Positions 1 to 7,307 are shown, numbered from the stretch's first letter. The stretch: 23,961 nucleotides of DNA from an uncultured Oscillibacter sp. (GCA_910585165.1 CAJUBX010000029.1:1-23961); one strand, 5' to 3'. Notes: generated from the sequence alone by a model not told the origin. Numbers and translations: made by a program.

Positions 1-215
1 TGAAAAGGGGTACGGAAGGGCCGGCCGAACATGGTCTTGGAGTTGCGCCGCCGACCGCCCTCCGGGCATAGGCCGCGACGGGAGCGCCCGTGACAGCGCG
101 GGAGTGTGCTGGCACTCCGCAAGGCCGCCTCCGCGAGGGGGTGCGCGAATCAAGGTGGTACCACGGCGCGGTTTCGCGCCCGTCCTTGAAGCAAGACGCT
201 TCAAGGGCTTTTTAT
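1..215 (+). promoter_or_regulatory. T-box leader (3' part) of the methionine importer operon
   Basis: The hallmark T-box sequence AAGGTGGTACCACGG is at 152-166. CAAGG at 151-155 can pair with CCTTG at 184-188 to form the antiterminator. The same CCTTG is the left arm of a terminator ending in a T-run, so the two structures exclude each other. A hairpin upstream (GAGTG/CACTC near 101-117) fits a stem III. T-boxes sense uncharged tRNA; with metNIQ downstream the expected ligand is tRNA-Met. The promoter and probably part of stem I lie before the window. An ATG triplet at 31-33 could be the specifier, but this was not established. Confidence 0.9.
184..215 (+). terminator. Intrinsic terminator of the T-box leader
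   Basis: Nine-base arms CCTTGAAGC (184-192) and GCTTCAAGG (198-206) flank a five-base loop and are followed by GCTTTTTATTT. The left arm overlaps the 3' strand of the antiterminator, so this is the regulated premature terminator before metN. Confidence 0.88.
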
Positions 216-249
216 TTGCCCGTCACTTTTCCGTAAAGGAGCTGCTATC

Positions 250-1266
250 GTGAGCGAGTCCATCATTCAAATCCAGCGTCTGAGCAAGACCTTCGGCGGC
301 GGCGGGGAGGAGGTCCGCGCCCTGACGGACATCAGCCTGGATATCCGCCAGGGGGAGATTTTCGGCATCATCGGCCTCTCCGGCGCGGGGAAATCCACCC
401 TGGTGCGGTGCATGAACCTTCTGGAGCGCCCCACCTCCGGCCGCGTCCTGGTGGACGGGAAGGACATGACCGCCCTCAGCGAGAAGGAGCTGCGGCTCCA
501 GCGGCGGAAGATCACCATGATCTTCCAGAGCTTCAATCTGCTGATGCAGCGCACGTGCCTTAAAAACGTGTGCTTCCCCATGGAGATCGCCGGGGTCCCC
601 CAGGCGGCGGCCAGAAAGCGGGCGGCGGAGCTTTTGGAGCTGGTGGGCCTCCAGGACAAGGCCAATTCCTACCCCGCCCAGCTCTCCGGCGGGCAGAAGC
701 AGCGGGTGGCCGTGGCCCGGGCTTTGGCAACGGACCCCAAGGTCCTCCTCTGCGACGAGGCCACCTCCGCCCTGGACCCCACCACCACCGTCTCCATTCT
801 GGAGCTCCTCAAGGACCTGAACGCCAAGCTGGGGGTCACCGTGGTGGTCATCACCCACCAGATGAGCGTCATCGAGGCCATCTGCTCCCGGGTGGCCATT
901 CTGGACGGCGGCGTGGTGGCCGAGCTGGGGCCGGTGCAGGACATCTTCTCCAACCCCTCCACCGACGCGGCCCGGCGGCTGGTGTACCCCGGCGGCGTCA
1001 GCATCTCCCAGTACCCCGCCAGCACCCGGGCCATCCGGGTCTCCTTCAACGGCGGCACCGCCTACCAGCCCCTCATCGCCTCCGTGGCCATTGACTGCGG
1101 CGTGAAGCTGAACATCCTGGGGGCGGACACCCGGAACGTGGGGGGCAAGGCCCTGGGCACCATGCTGCTGGGCCTGCCGGAGGATGCCAACGAGGCCGCG
1201 AAGGCCCTGAATTACATTCGTTCCCAGCCTTACATTACCGTGGAGGAGGTGGAGTACCGTGGCTGA
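250..1266 (+). CDS. metN: Methionine ABC transporter ATP-binding protein MetN
   Basis: This is the ATPase subunit of the MetNIQ importer for methionine; it acts as a dimer on the inner membrane face. The 338-residue protein has Walker A GLSGAGKST (42-50), Q-loop Gln93, signature LSGGQKQR (145-152), Walker B ending in Asp169 with catalytic Glu170, and switch His203. The tail from about 262 fits the NIL domain, through which methionine inhibits transport in trans. The start is GTG at 250, chosen because AAAGGAG (235-241) lies eight bases upstream. The stop overlaps the start of metI by eight bases, so translation is probably coupled. It is the first gene after the T-box, so control by methionine supply is inferred. 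The adjacent metI and metQ make the assignment firm. Confidence 0.95.
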   Translation: MSESIIQIQRLSKTFGGGGEEVRALTDISLDIRQGEIFGIIGLSGAGKSTLVRCMNLLERPTSGRVLVDGKDMTALSEKELRLQRRKITMIFQSFNLLMQRTCLKNVCFPMEIAGVPQAAARKRAAELLELVGLQDKANSYPAQLSGGQKQRVAVARALATDPKVLLCDEATSALDPTTTVSILELLKDLNAKLGVTVVVITHQMSVIEAICSRVAILDGGVVAELGPVQDIFSNPSTDAARRLVYPGGVSISQYPASTRAIRVSFNGGTAYQPLIASVAIDCGVKLNILGADTRNVGGKALGTMLLGLPEDANEAAKALNYIRSQPYITVEEVEYRG

Positions 1267-2011
1267 GATTTTTACCCCCGCCTTCTGGGCGGAATACGGC
1301 GCCATCCTGGCAAAAGGCGTCTGGGACACCCTCTTGATGACCGGGCTTTCCACGTTTCTCGCCTATCTCATCGGCCTTCCCATGGGCGTGGTCATGATTC
1401 TGACCCAGCCCCACGGCATCCGGCCCAACCGGGCCGTCAACGCCGCCCTGGGCTGGATCATCAACGTCGGGCGCTCCCTGCCCTTCATCATTTTGATGAT
1501 TGCCCTGTTCCCCTTCACCAAGTTCATCGTGGGCACGAAAATCGGCATCCGGGGAGCCGTGGTGCCCCTGGTGGTCTCCGCCGCCCCCTTCATCGCCCGG
1601 ATGGTGGAAACCGCCCTGAGCGAGGTGGACGCGGGAGTCGTGGAGGCGGCCCAGTCCATGGGGGCCTCCGCCTTCCAGATTGTGTGGAAGGTCTACCTGC
1701 CGGAGGCGAAGCCCTCCTTGATTCTGGGGGGGTCCGTGTCCCTCATCGCCATCGTGGGCTACACCGCCATGGCGGGCACCATGGGGGCCGGGGGCCTGGG
1801 GGACCTGGCCATCCGTTACGGGCACCAGAGGAACGTGCCCTCGGTCATGTGGATCACGGTGATTTTCCTCATCATTCTGGTGCAGGTGGTTCAGACGGTG
1901 TTCAACCGCCTGTCCCGCCGCGTGGACAAACGGCTGGACGCGGCGGCGCGGTCCGATCCCTTCGGGGGCTTCAGCACGCTCCTGTTCCAGTGGAAATCCC
2001 GCGCGAAGTAA
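1259..2011 (+). CDS. metI: Methionine ABC transporter permease MetI
   Basis: This is the membrane channel subunit of the MetNIQ importer, 250 residues, somewhat longer than the usual 215-220 because of a polar tail after about residue 222. Hydrophobic segments are visible near 22-45, 66-85, 98-112, 155-172 and 196-215. The EAA loop that docks on the ATPase starts at Glu129 (EAAQSMGAS) and ends before the LPEAKPS segment. The start is GTG at 1259, inside the metN reading frame, preceded by GGAGGAGGT (1242-1250). It uses the same transcript as metN. Family membership is clear from the EAA motif and gene order. Confidence 0.95.
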   Translation: MAEIFTPAFWAEYGAILAKGVWDTLLMTGLSTFLAYLIGLPMGVVMILTQPHGIRPNRAVNAALGWIINVGRSLPFIILMIALFPFTKFIVGTKIGIRGAVVPLVVSAAPFIARMVETALSEVDAGVVEAAQSMGASAFQIVWKVYLPEAKPSLILGGSVSLIAIVGYTAMAGTMGAGGLGDLAIRYGHQRNVPSVMWITVIFLIILVQVVQTVFNRLSRRVDKRLDAAARSDPFGGFSTLLFQWKSRAK

Positions 2012-2019
2012 TCCATGCC

Positions 2020-2038
2020 GTCTGCCGGAGCGGCAGGC
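2020..2038 (+). other. Short hairpin between metI and metQ
   Basis: GTCTGCCG (2020-2027) pairs with CGGCAGGC (2031-2038), with one G-U pair and a three-base loop. Only GTTTGG follows, so it is a poor terminator. It could stabilise the metNI message or partly separate metQ. No clear promoter was seen in the 155 bases before metQ. Confidence 0.4.
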
Positions 2039-2166
2039 GTTTGGAATAGAAAACCGCGTTCCCCTCCCGGAGCTTCCGGTGCGCGCAGAAAGCGCCGGGG
2101 GAGGGAAGACGGGGCCGGAGGGACCCTTCGGCATAAGACATCCTGTTAAAATTGGAGGAACCCATC

Positions 2167-2961
2167 ATGAAAAAGAAGATTTTTGCTCTGACCCTGGCGC
2201 TGGTGCTGGCGCTGTCTCTGGCCGCCTGCGGCGGCAAGAAGTCCGCCACCTTGAAGGTCGCCGCCTCGCCCACTCCCCACGCCGAGATTCTGAAGCAGTG
2301 TGTGGACATCCTGAAGGAGCAGGGCATCGAGCTGGTGGTCAACGAATACTCCGACTACGTGGTGCCCAACACTGCCGTGGAGGACGGGGACGAGGACGCC
2401 AACTACTTCCAGCACGTGCCCTATCTGGACGATTTCAACGCCGAGCGTGGCACCCACCTGGTGAGCGTGGCCGGCGTGCACATCGAGCCCATGGGCCTGT
2501 ACGCCGGGAAGTCCGCCTCCCTGGACGCCATCCCCGACGGCGGCACGGTGGCCGTCCCCAACGACGCCACCAACGAGGGCCGGGCCCTGCTGCTGCTGGA
2601 AGCCCAGGGGCTCATCAAGCTCAAGGACAGCTCCAACCTGGCCGCCACCCCCAAGGACATCGCCGAGAATCCCAAGAACCTCCAGTTCGTGGAGCTGGAA
2701 GCGGCCAACGTCCCCGCCAACCTGGACGAGGTGGACATCGCCGCCATCAACTCCAACTACGCTCTGGGTGCGGGGCTCAACCCCGTGGAGGACGCCCTGG
2801 CCATTGAGGCCGCCGACTCCCCCTATGTGAACGTGCTGGTGGTCAAAGAGGGCAATGAAAACAGCGAGGCCGTCCAGGCCCTGGTGAAGGCCCTTCAGTC
2901 CGACGCCATTAAGGAGTATATCAACAATACCTACGACGGCGCGGTGGTCCCCGCGTTCTGA
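2167..2961 (+). CDS. metQ: Methionine-binding lipoprotein MetQ (NlpA family)
   Basis: This is the substrate-binding subunit that captures methionine outside the membrane and delivers it to MetI. The 264-residue protein starts with a lysine-rich signal and hydrophobic core, then a lipobox Leu18-Ala-Ala-Cys21, so Cys21 should be lipidated. The mature part opens with LKVAASPTPHAEIL, typical of the NlpA/MetQ fold, and carries the DANYFQHVPYL segment of this family. ATG at 2167 was chosen over an in-frame TTG at 2152 because GGAGGAA (2154-2160) is spaced six bases from the ATG and the signal peptide begins there. It lies 155 bases after metI, and a terminator follows directly. Confidence 0.95.
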   Translation: MKKKIFALTLALVLALSLAACGGKKSATLKVAASPTPHAEILKQCVDILKEQGIELVVNEYSDYVVPNTAVEDGDEDANYFQHVPYLDDFNAERGTHLVSVAGVHIEPMGLYAGKSASLDAIPDGGTVAVPNDATNEGRALLLLEAQGLIKLKDSSNLAATPKDIAENPKNLQFVELEAANVPANLDEVDIAAINSNYALGAGLNPVEDALAIEAADSPYVNVLVVKEGNENSEAVQALVKALQSDAIKEYINNTYDGAVVPAF

Positions 2962-2971
2962 GAAAAAAAGA

Positions 2972-3006
2972 GGGCCCGGGCAGAACGCCCGGGCCCTTCT
3001 TTTTTT
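2972..3006 (+). terminator. Terminator of the metNIQ operon
   Basis: Perfect ten-base arms GGGCCCGGGC (2972-2981) and GCCCGGGCCC (2987-2996) flank loop AGAAC and are followed by TTCTTTTTTT. An A-run before the left arm means it could also work on the minus strand. Confidence 0.93.
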
Positions 3007-3165
3007 GTTCGCTCCGGCGGACGGAACCCCCGGCGGAGGGATTCCCGTTGGACGCGGATAAGCTGATCCCTCCGCCGTCCGGGCTCCCGCCGGAAACATA
3101 ACGCGGCGCCGGGCTTTCATGCTCAGCACCGCGTAAAATGCGGATCGCACGCCTTAGAACACCCC

Positions 3166-3194
3166 TTGCAAAAGCAAGTGGAAGGAGGTATAAT
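3166..3194 (+). promoter_or_regulatory. Sigma-A promoter in the gene-free stretch after metQ
   Basis: TTGCAA (3166-3171), a 17-base spacer and a perfect TATAAT (3189-3194). Initiation would fall near 3200. No convincing coding sequence follows, but hairpins do. The GAAGGAGG in the spacer resembles a ribosome site, yet no good reading frame uses it. Confidence 0.65.
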
Positions 3195-3199
3195 AAGGG

Positions 3200-3300
3200 T
3201 GTGGTGCAGTTGTAAAACTGCTGTGCTGAGTGGTGCTTTCACTCGTACAGGGCCGTTGGGCGTCCCTTACACCCAGCGGCCTGCCGCTTATGTTTCCGCT
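3200..3300 (+). ncRNA. Candidate structured small RNA, family not recognised
   Basis: Immediately after the promoter there are three successive hairpins: GCAGTT/AACTGC with a GTAA loop (3206-3221), GAGTG/CACTC (3228-3244), and a ten-pair stem GGCCGTTGGG/CCCAGCGGCC with one G-U pair (3251-3281). Reading frames here have no ribosome site at a sensible distance and show poor composition. I compared it by eye with tmRNA, RNase P, SRP RNA and 6S RNA and recognised none. The 3' end is not defined. The rest of 3007-3431 holds nothing else I can support except the minus-strand terminator at 3393-3415. Confidence 0.45.
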
Positions 3301-3392
3301 TTCTATTCTACCCCATGCGGCGGAAAATTGCAAGAGGCTTCCGGCAAAAAATGCGGAAACCCGACCCCGCCCCGCCGCCGCGGGCCCGGAGG

Positions 3393-3415
3393 AAAACCGC
3401 CCGCCGGGCGGGCGG
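3393..3415 (-). terminator. Terminator of the cell-wall operon
   Basis: Eight-base arms CCGCCCGC (3397-3404) and GCGGGCGG (3408-3415) with loop CGG. On the minus strand the stem is followed by TTTT. It lies just downstream of the last gene of the leftward operon. Confidence 0.65.
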
Positions 3416-3431
3416 TTCGCGGCGTGAGGGT

Positions 3432-3725
3432 TCAAATTCCCTGCCCCAGGGCCGCCGCCCCGCACAGGCACCAAAGCGCCGCCAGCGCCCCCTGGCCCCA
3501 GAGCAGGTTATAGCTGACCGCCTCCTTTAACCGCCGCCGCCCCGCCGCCACGGAGGCAAACACATACAAAGACGCCGGAACAAACGCCAGGGCCAGCACC
3601 CCCGCCGCTCCCCGCCACTCCAGAGCCGCCGCCCCCAGATACAGCAAAAAGCCCCCGCCGGAAACCGCCGCTCCCAGGTTCATCTGCTTCACGCCCTGCA
3701 AAAGCAGGGATTTTTTGCGCCTCAT
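3432..3725 (-). CDS. Small membrane protein of unknown function
   Basis: A 97-residue protein with a basic start (MRRKK) and about three hydrophobic segments near 17-35, 38-60 and 73-94, joined by a basic AGRRRLKE loop. No family was recognised. ATG at 3725 is preceded on the minus strand by GGAGGG with eight bases of spacing, which supports real translation. It follows the penicillin-binding protein by 57 bases and precedes a terminator, so it is probably the last gene of the cell-wall operon. A role as accessory membrane partner is only a guess from position. Confidence 0.7.
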   Translation of the reverse strand: MRRKKSLLLQGVKQMNLGAAVSGGGFLLYLGAAALEWRGAAGVLALAFVPASLYVFASVAAGRRRLKEAVSYNLLWGQGALAALWCLCGAAALGQGI

Positions 3726-3782
3726 TTTCTATACCCTCCGTTAAATACCGTCGTATAATTGCAGATCGTTTTCAAAATGCGC

Positions 3783-5153
3783 CTATTTTTCATAGCCGTT
3801 CACCATCACCTTCAGGGTCCGGGCCGCCACGTCCCCCGCCGCGCTGCTGCCGCCGCCGCCGTTTTCCACCAGCACCACAAAGGCGTAGGGCGCGTCGGCG
3901 TTCCGCAAAAACCCGGCGAACCAGGCGTGGGGGCTTTTGCCCTCCCCCACCTCGGCGGTGCCGGACTTGGCGCAGAGGTCCATCCCCGGGAAGCGGCCGG
4001 AGCCGTAGGTCTTCTCCACGTTTCCCGCCATCATGTCCGCCAGGGCCTCCGCCGTGCCGCGGCGGACGAGAGTCCCGGTTTTCCGGGGCAGGCGGGGCAG
4101 GGAGGGCAGGCCCAGGCCGTTTTTGGTCTTGAGGATCAAATAAGGCTCCGCCGCCCGGCCACCGTTTGCAATGGCCCCCATGTAGACCATCAGGGCGCAG
4201 GGGTTCACCAGGTCCTTGTCCTGGCCCACCCCCGCCCAGCCAAGGCGGCCTTCGGTGAGGTCCCAGTCGAAGGAGCCCCTGGCGGAAGGGAGGCCGTCCA
4301 GACGGTAGGAGGAGGTCAGGCCCGCCTTTTCCGTGTACCTTTGAAGGGTCTTGGCCCCCAGCTCCACGGCGATTGCGGCAAAGGCGGCGTTGCAGCTGTT
4401 GGCGAAGGCGGCGGCAATGTCCTGCTCCCCGTGAACGCCGGAGCAGACGATGGTCTCCTCCCCGATTTGCACGGACCCGGCGCAGTCCCAGGTCCGGTCC
4501 TGCAAATCCGGCAGGGTTTCCAGCGCAGCCGCCAGGACCACGGTTTTGTACACGGAGCCGGGGGTGAAGGCGGAGGAGAGGAAGCGGTTGAGATAGGCCC
4601 CCTTATAGCGGTCGTTGGTCTCGATGTCCTCCGGGACATGGAGGGGGTCGTAGCTGGGGGAGGAGACCATGCAGAGGACCTCCCCGGTTTTGTAGTTGTA
4701 CACGGCCACGGTTCCCGCCCGACCGTTCAGGGCCTGGTACGCCTCGTAGTTGTACCGGGCGTCGATGGTCAGGGTCAGCTCCCCGCCCCTGTCCGCGCCG
4801 AAGGCCCCGTTCAGCAGGTTCCACCCCGTCAGCTTTCCGGCAAAGGCGTTCAGCGCCCCGGCTCCCACCCGGCCCTGGAGGTCCCCCACGGCGTGGAGGG
4901 TGGCCTTGCGGACGGTTTCGCTGTCGTAGTAGGTGCGCACCCCGTTTTCGGCGGAGGACAGCACGTCCCCGTCCCGGTCCAGCACCGTCCCGGCGATGAG
5001 CTGGCCCTGGGTGTTGTAGAGGTGGCGGTTGAAGGCGGCGGAGGCCCAGCTTCCCCCCTGGGTGAGATAGCGCAGGAGAAAGAGCGCCATTCCCGCCGCC
5101 AGGGCCAGGGCCAGCAGCAGGCACACAAAGGACCGGTTCTCAATTTTTTTCAA
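3783..5153 (-). CDS. Penicillin-binding protein, transpeptidase (PbpA/FtsI-like)
   Basis: This is a peptidoglycan transpeptidase that should cross-link wall strands made by the SEDS protein encoded upstream. The 456-residue protein has one N-terminal membrane anchor (about 9-28) and no other hydrophobic segment. All three catalytic motifs are present: Ser200-Val-Tyr-Lys203 with the acylated serine, Ser253-Cys-Asn255, and Lys396-Ser-Gly398-Thr. It is shorter than typical 600-700 residue class B proteins and resembles the PbpA type that pairs with RodA in actinobacteria. The start is TTG at 5153, chosen for the strong GGAGG seven to eight bases upstream and the MKKIENRS anchor start; no ATG fits. 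It is co-directional with the SEDS gene across a 190-base repeat-rich spacer. Confidence 0.93.
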   Translation of the reverse strand: MKKIENRSFVCLLLALALAAGMALFLLRYLTQGGSWASAAFNRHLYNTQGQLIAGTVLDRDGDVLSSAENGVRTYYDSETVRKATLHAVGDLQGRVGAGALNAFAGKLTGWNLLNGAFGADRGGELTLTIDARYNYEAYQALNGRAGTVAVYNYKTGEVLCMVSSPSYDPLHVPEDIETNDRYKGAYLNRFLSSAFTPGSVYKTVVLAAALETLPDLQDRTWDCAGSVQIGEETIVCSGVHGEQDIAAAFANSCNAAFAAIAVELGAKTLQRYTEKAGLTSSYRLDGLPSARGSFDWDLTEGRLGWAGVGQDKDLVNPCALMVYMGAIANGGRAAEPYLILKTKNGLGLPSLPRLPRKTGTLVRRGTAEALADMMAGNVEKTYGSGRFPGMDLCAKSGTAEVGEGKSPHAWFAGFLRNADAPYAFVVLVENGGGGSSAAGDVAARTLKVMVNGYEK

Positions 5154-5180
5154 GGCCGCACCCTCCTTTTTTTAATCGCG

Positions 5181-5233
5181 CCCGTCTCCCGTCTTCCGTC
5201 CCTCGTCCCCCGTCTCCCGTCCCTCGTCCCCCG
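5181..5233. repeat. Degenerate tandem repeat in the rodA-pbp spacer
   Basis: Pyrimidine-rich units recur. CCCGTCTCCCGT is found at 5181-5192 and 5209-5220, and CCGTCCCTCGTCCCCCG at 5196-5212 and 5217-5233. The whole block is built from CCGTC/CTCGTC words. It is not in a supported reading frame. Its even composition and low complexity suggest slippage or a dispersed repeat inserted between two co-transcribed genes. Confidence 0.8.
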
Positions 5234-5249
5234 CAGGGGTGGAGGTTGC

Positions 5250-5275
5250 TCAAGGGGGAGCCCGCTCCCCCTTGA
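5250..5275. repeat. Perfect inverted repeat in the rodA-pbp spacer
   Basis: TCAAGGGGGAG (5250-5260) and CTCCCCCTTGA (5265-5275) are perfect complements around CCCG. No T-run follows on either strand, so it is not an ordinary terminator. With the adjacent tandem block it looks like a small palindromic element. In the leftward transcript it would form a stable stem between the two cell-wall genes. Confidence 0.8.
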
Positions 5276-5343
5276 AGGAGGCGGAGCAAGGAAGCGTGCG
5301 CAGTCCTCGCCGGAAGCCGCAAAGGCGGCGGCGGGGACGAAGC

Positions 5344-7044
5344 TCAGCGGACTTTGCGACGCCGAATGGCGAAGCTGGCGTTCTCCCGGGTGTCCGCGGC
5401 CTTCAAAAAGGCCAGCAGGCCCCAGGCGGACATCATGGCGGACCCGCCGTTGGAGACGAAGGGGAAGGTCACCCCCGTCAGGGGGAGAATGTCCACCGAG
5501 CCGAAGACGTTCAGGCAGGTCTGGACCACCAGCAGCGACCCGGCGGCGCAGGCGGCCAGGCAGTAAAAGCTGCTCCGCCCCGCCCGGCAGGCCCGGACGG
5601 TGAAAAACGCCAGGGCCGCCACGGCCCCCACGGCAAAGAGGGCGGTGATAAGCCCCCACTCCTCGCAGAGCATGCCGAACACCAAATCCGTGTCCGCCGC
5701 CGGGACCCTGTGGAGCCAGCCGTTTCCCGCCCCCATGCCGAAAAGGCCCCCGGAGGCCGCGGCGGACATGGTGCGGGTCTGCTGGTAGCCCCGGCCCGCC
5801 GGGTCGGCCCAGGCGCGGCCCCAGGCGGCGAAGCGGTCCAGGATATAGGGCTTGAATTTCACAATCAGCCCCGCGCCGAACACCGCCCCGCCGCAGATCA
5901 GGGAGAGGGTGGCGAAGTCCCCGGAGCGGAGGTAGGCCAGAACCAGGAAGGTGGCGAAGAAGATGGCAGCCGTGCCGAAATCGCTCATCAGCCCCAAAAG
6001 CCCCACGCACACTCCGGTCAAGACGATGAAGAGCGTCAGGTTCCTCCGGCGGAACAGCCGGTCCAGCGTGGCGGACCCGGCGAAAATATAGCAGATCTTG
6101 GCAATCTCCGAGGGCTGGAAGCTGAAAGGCCCCAGGGAAATCCAGTTTACCGCGCCGTACTTCCGGTGTCCCAGCACCAGCGTCGCCGCCAAAAGGCCGA
6201 TGGACGCCGCCGCCAGAAGCCAGCGGTTCCGCCGGACCCGCCCCAGGTCCCGGAGAAAGAGCCCCAGGGTGAGAAACAGCCCCAGCCCCAGAATCACCGC
6301 CAGGAGCTGCTTGTAAAGGCTTCCCGGCGCGCTGGAGGCGGTGACCGCCAGGGAGAGGGTGGAGAGGAAAAAGGCGATGGTCTCCATCTCAAAGCCCACG
6401 CAGCGGCTCAGGCGCAGGGCGGCGGCGTAGAGCCACATCACCGCCGAGAGGCCCAGAAAGGCCAAGGGCACGGCGGGGGACCCCTCCCCCCCGGCGGATA
6501 TCATCAGCTGCACGCAGGTCAGAAGCTGAAAGACGGTGAGCCAGAGGAAGGAGGGCCACATGGCGGCGGGGCGCTCCTCCCGCCGCCGCTGGGCCAGCTC
6601 CTCCCGCTCCTCCGCGGTCTGGGGCAGAAACAAAAGCGGCACGCCGCCCAGCTCCATCCGGTCCCCCATGCGGATGGGGGCGGAGCCCTCCACCTTTTCC
6701 CCGTTGAGCAGCACGCCGCCCTTGGAGCCCAGGTCGTAGAGGGTCCACTCCCCCTCCCCGTCCCGGCAGAGGGCGGCGTGCTGGCGGGAGACGCTGGGAT
6801 AGTTCAGCCGCACGTCGGCGCTCTTTCCCCGGCCCAGGATGTTCTCCCAGTGGGTCAGGGGGACGGAGCCCCCGCCGGGGAGGCTCAGCTGGCCCCAGGT
6901 CTCCGGCGTGCAGGGGACGCGGAGAAGGGACCTGACGGCCCGCCAGAGGACGGCTCCCGCCAGCAGCGGGAGGAGGAAGCGGACGGCGGCGGTATAGGCG
7001 GTTCCGGCGGCGGGGTGCGCGGCCAGAAGCTCAGGCAGGGTCAT
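5344..7044 (-). CDS. FHA domain fused to FtsW/RodA-type SEDS glycosyltransferase
   Basis: SEDS proteins polymerise lipid II into glycan strands together with a transpeptidase. This 566-residue protein has an N-terminal membrane segment (about 18-38), then an FHA domain (about 50-140) with the phospho-threonine pocket residues Gly71-Arg72, Ser86-Arg-Gln-His89 and Asn114-Gly115. A basic stretch follows, then about ten membrane segments. SEDS signatures are GAVNWISLGPFSFQPSEIAK (298-317), the loop around Asp451-Thr-Asp453, where Asp453 matches the catalytic aspartate, and GVTFPFVSNGGS (524-535). ATG at 7044 has GGAGGAGGT seven bases upstream. The pairing with a PBP supports a polymerase/cross-linker complex. 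The FHA domain implies control by a Ser/Thr kinase, which is not in this window. Confidence 0.93.
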   Translation of the reverse strand: MTLPELLAAHPAAGTAYTAAVRFLLPLLAGAVLWRAVRSLLRVPCTPETWGQLSLPGGGSVPLTHWENILGRGKSADVRLNYPSVSRQHAALCRDGEGEWTLYDLGSKGGVLLNGEKVEGSAPIRMGDRMELGGVPLLFLPQTAEEREELAQRRREERPAAMWPSFLWLTVFQLLTCVQLMISAGGEGSPAVPLAFLGLSAVMWLYAAALRLSRCVGFEMETIAFFLSTLSLAVTASSAPGSLYKQLLAVILGLGLFLTLGLFLRDLGRVRRNRWLLAAASIGLLAATLVLGHRKYGAVNWISLGPFSFQPSEIAKICYIFAGSATLDRLFRRRNLTLFIVLTGVCVGLLGLMSDFGTAAIFFATFLVLAYLRSGDFATLSLICGGAVFGAGLIVKFKPYILDRFAAWGRAWADPAGRGYQQTRTMSAAASGGLFGMGAGNGWLHRVPAADTDLVFGMLCEEWGLITALFAVGAVAALAFFTVRACRAGRSSFYCLAACAAGSLLVVQTCLNVFGSVDILPLTGVTFPFVSNGGSAMMSAWGLLAFLKAADTRENASFAIRRRKVR

Positions 7045-7072
7045 AGGCGGACCTCCTCCCGGGAAGATGACG

Positions 7073-7096
7073 GCGGATGATAGTGCGGATGATAGT
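7073..7096. repeat. Perfect 12-base tandem duplication upstream of the FHA-SEDS gene
   Basis: GCGGATGATAGT occurs twice without a gap (7073-7084, 7085-7096), with a related ATAGGATAG next to it. It lies 29 bases before the FHA-SEDS start, in the expected leader or promoter region. A minus-strand TATACT within 7094-7101 is a possible -10, but no good -35 partner was found. Confidence 0.8.
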
Positions 7097-7207
7097 ATAG
7101 GATAGCATGTTTTTTTGAAAAAATCTACCGGAAACCGGAAAAGGCTTTTTTCTCCGCCGGGCGGGCCGCGGGGACCTTTCCCGGCGGAAATCCCCGTCCA
7201 CAGGCGG

Positions 7208-7231
7208 GGCCGCCGAAAATTTCCGGCGGCC
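7208..7231 (+). other. Strong hairpin between divergent genes
   Basis: GGCCGCCG (7208-7215) pairs perfectly with CGGCGGCC (7224-7231). The following bases are only moderately T-rich. It separates the leftward cell-wall operon from the rightward acetyltransferase gene and may insulate them. Confidence 0.45.
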
Positions 7232-7233
7232 TC

Positions 7234-7263
7234 TTCACTTTTTCGGCATTCTGCCGATATAGT
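7234..7263 (+). promoter_or_regulatory. Probable promoter of the acetyltransferase gene
   Basis: TTCACT (7234-7239), an 18-base spacer and TATAGT (7258-7263). The spacer contains the inverted repeat CGGCA-TTC-TGCCG, a possible operator. Moderate match only. Confidence 0.45.
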
Positions 7264-7307
7264 ATTAAAGAAAGGCGTTCTGTTTTTCGCAGGAAGGTGC
7301 TTGAACC

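Noticed and set aside
2152..2166. TTG start extending MetQ by five residues
   Set aside because: The TTG overlaps the Shine-Dalgarno sequence; the ATG at 2167 has proper spacing and begins the signal peptide.
3427..3442. AGGGTTCAAATTCCCT, resembling a tRNA T-arm
   Set aside because: No acceptor, D or anticodon arm surrounds it and it overlaps the end of the small membrane protein gene; chance match.
5140..5322. Minus-strand 60-codon open frame across the repeat spacer
   Set aside because: Most of it is the translated tandem repeat, and it has no ribosome site; treated as non-coding.
3759..5603. Long plus-strand open frame of 614 codons opposite the PBP and SEDS genes
   Set aside because: It is rich in Gly, Pro, Arg and His, has no motifs or ribosome site, and lies opposite a PBP with all catalytic motifs. 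It is a GC-driven shadow.
5239..7080. Long plus-strand open frame of 613 codons opposite the FHA-SEDS gene
   Set aside because: Same low-complexity composition, and it crosses the palindrome and repeat spacer. The minus-strand protein has clear SEDS and FHA signatures.
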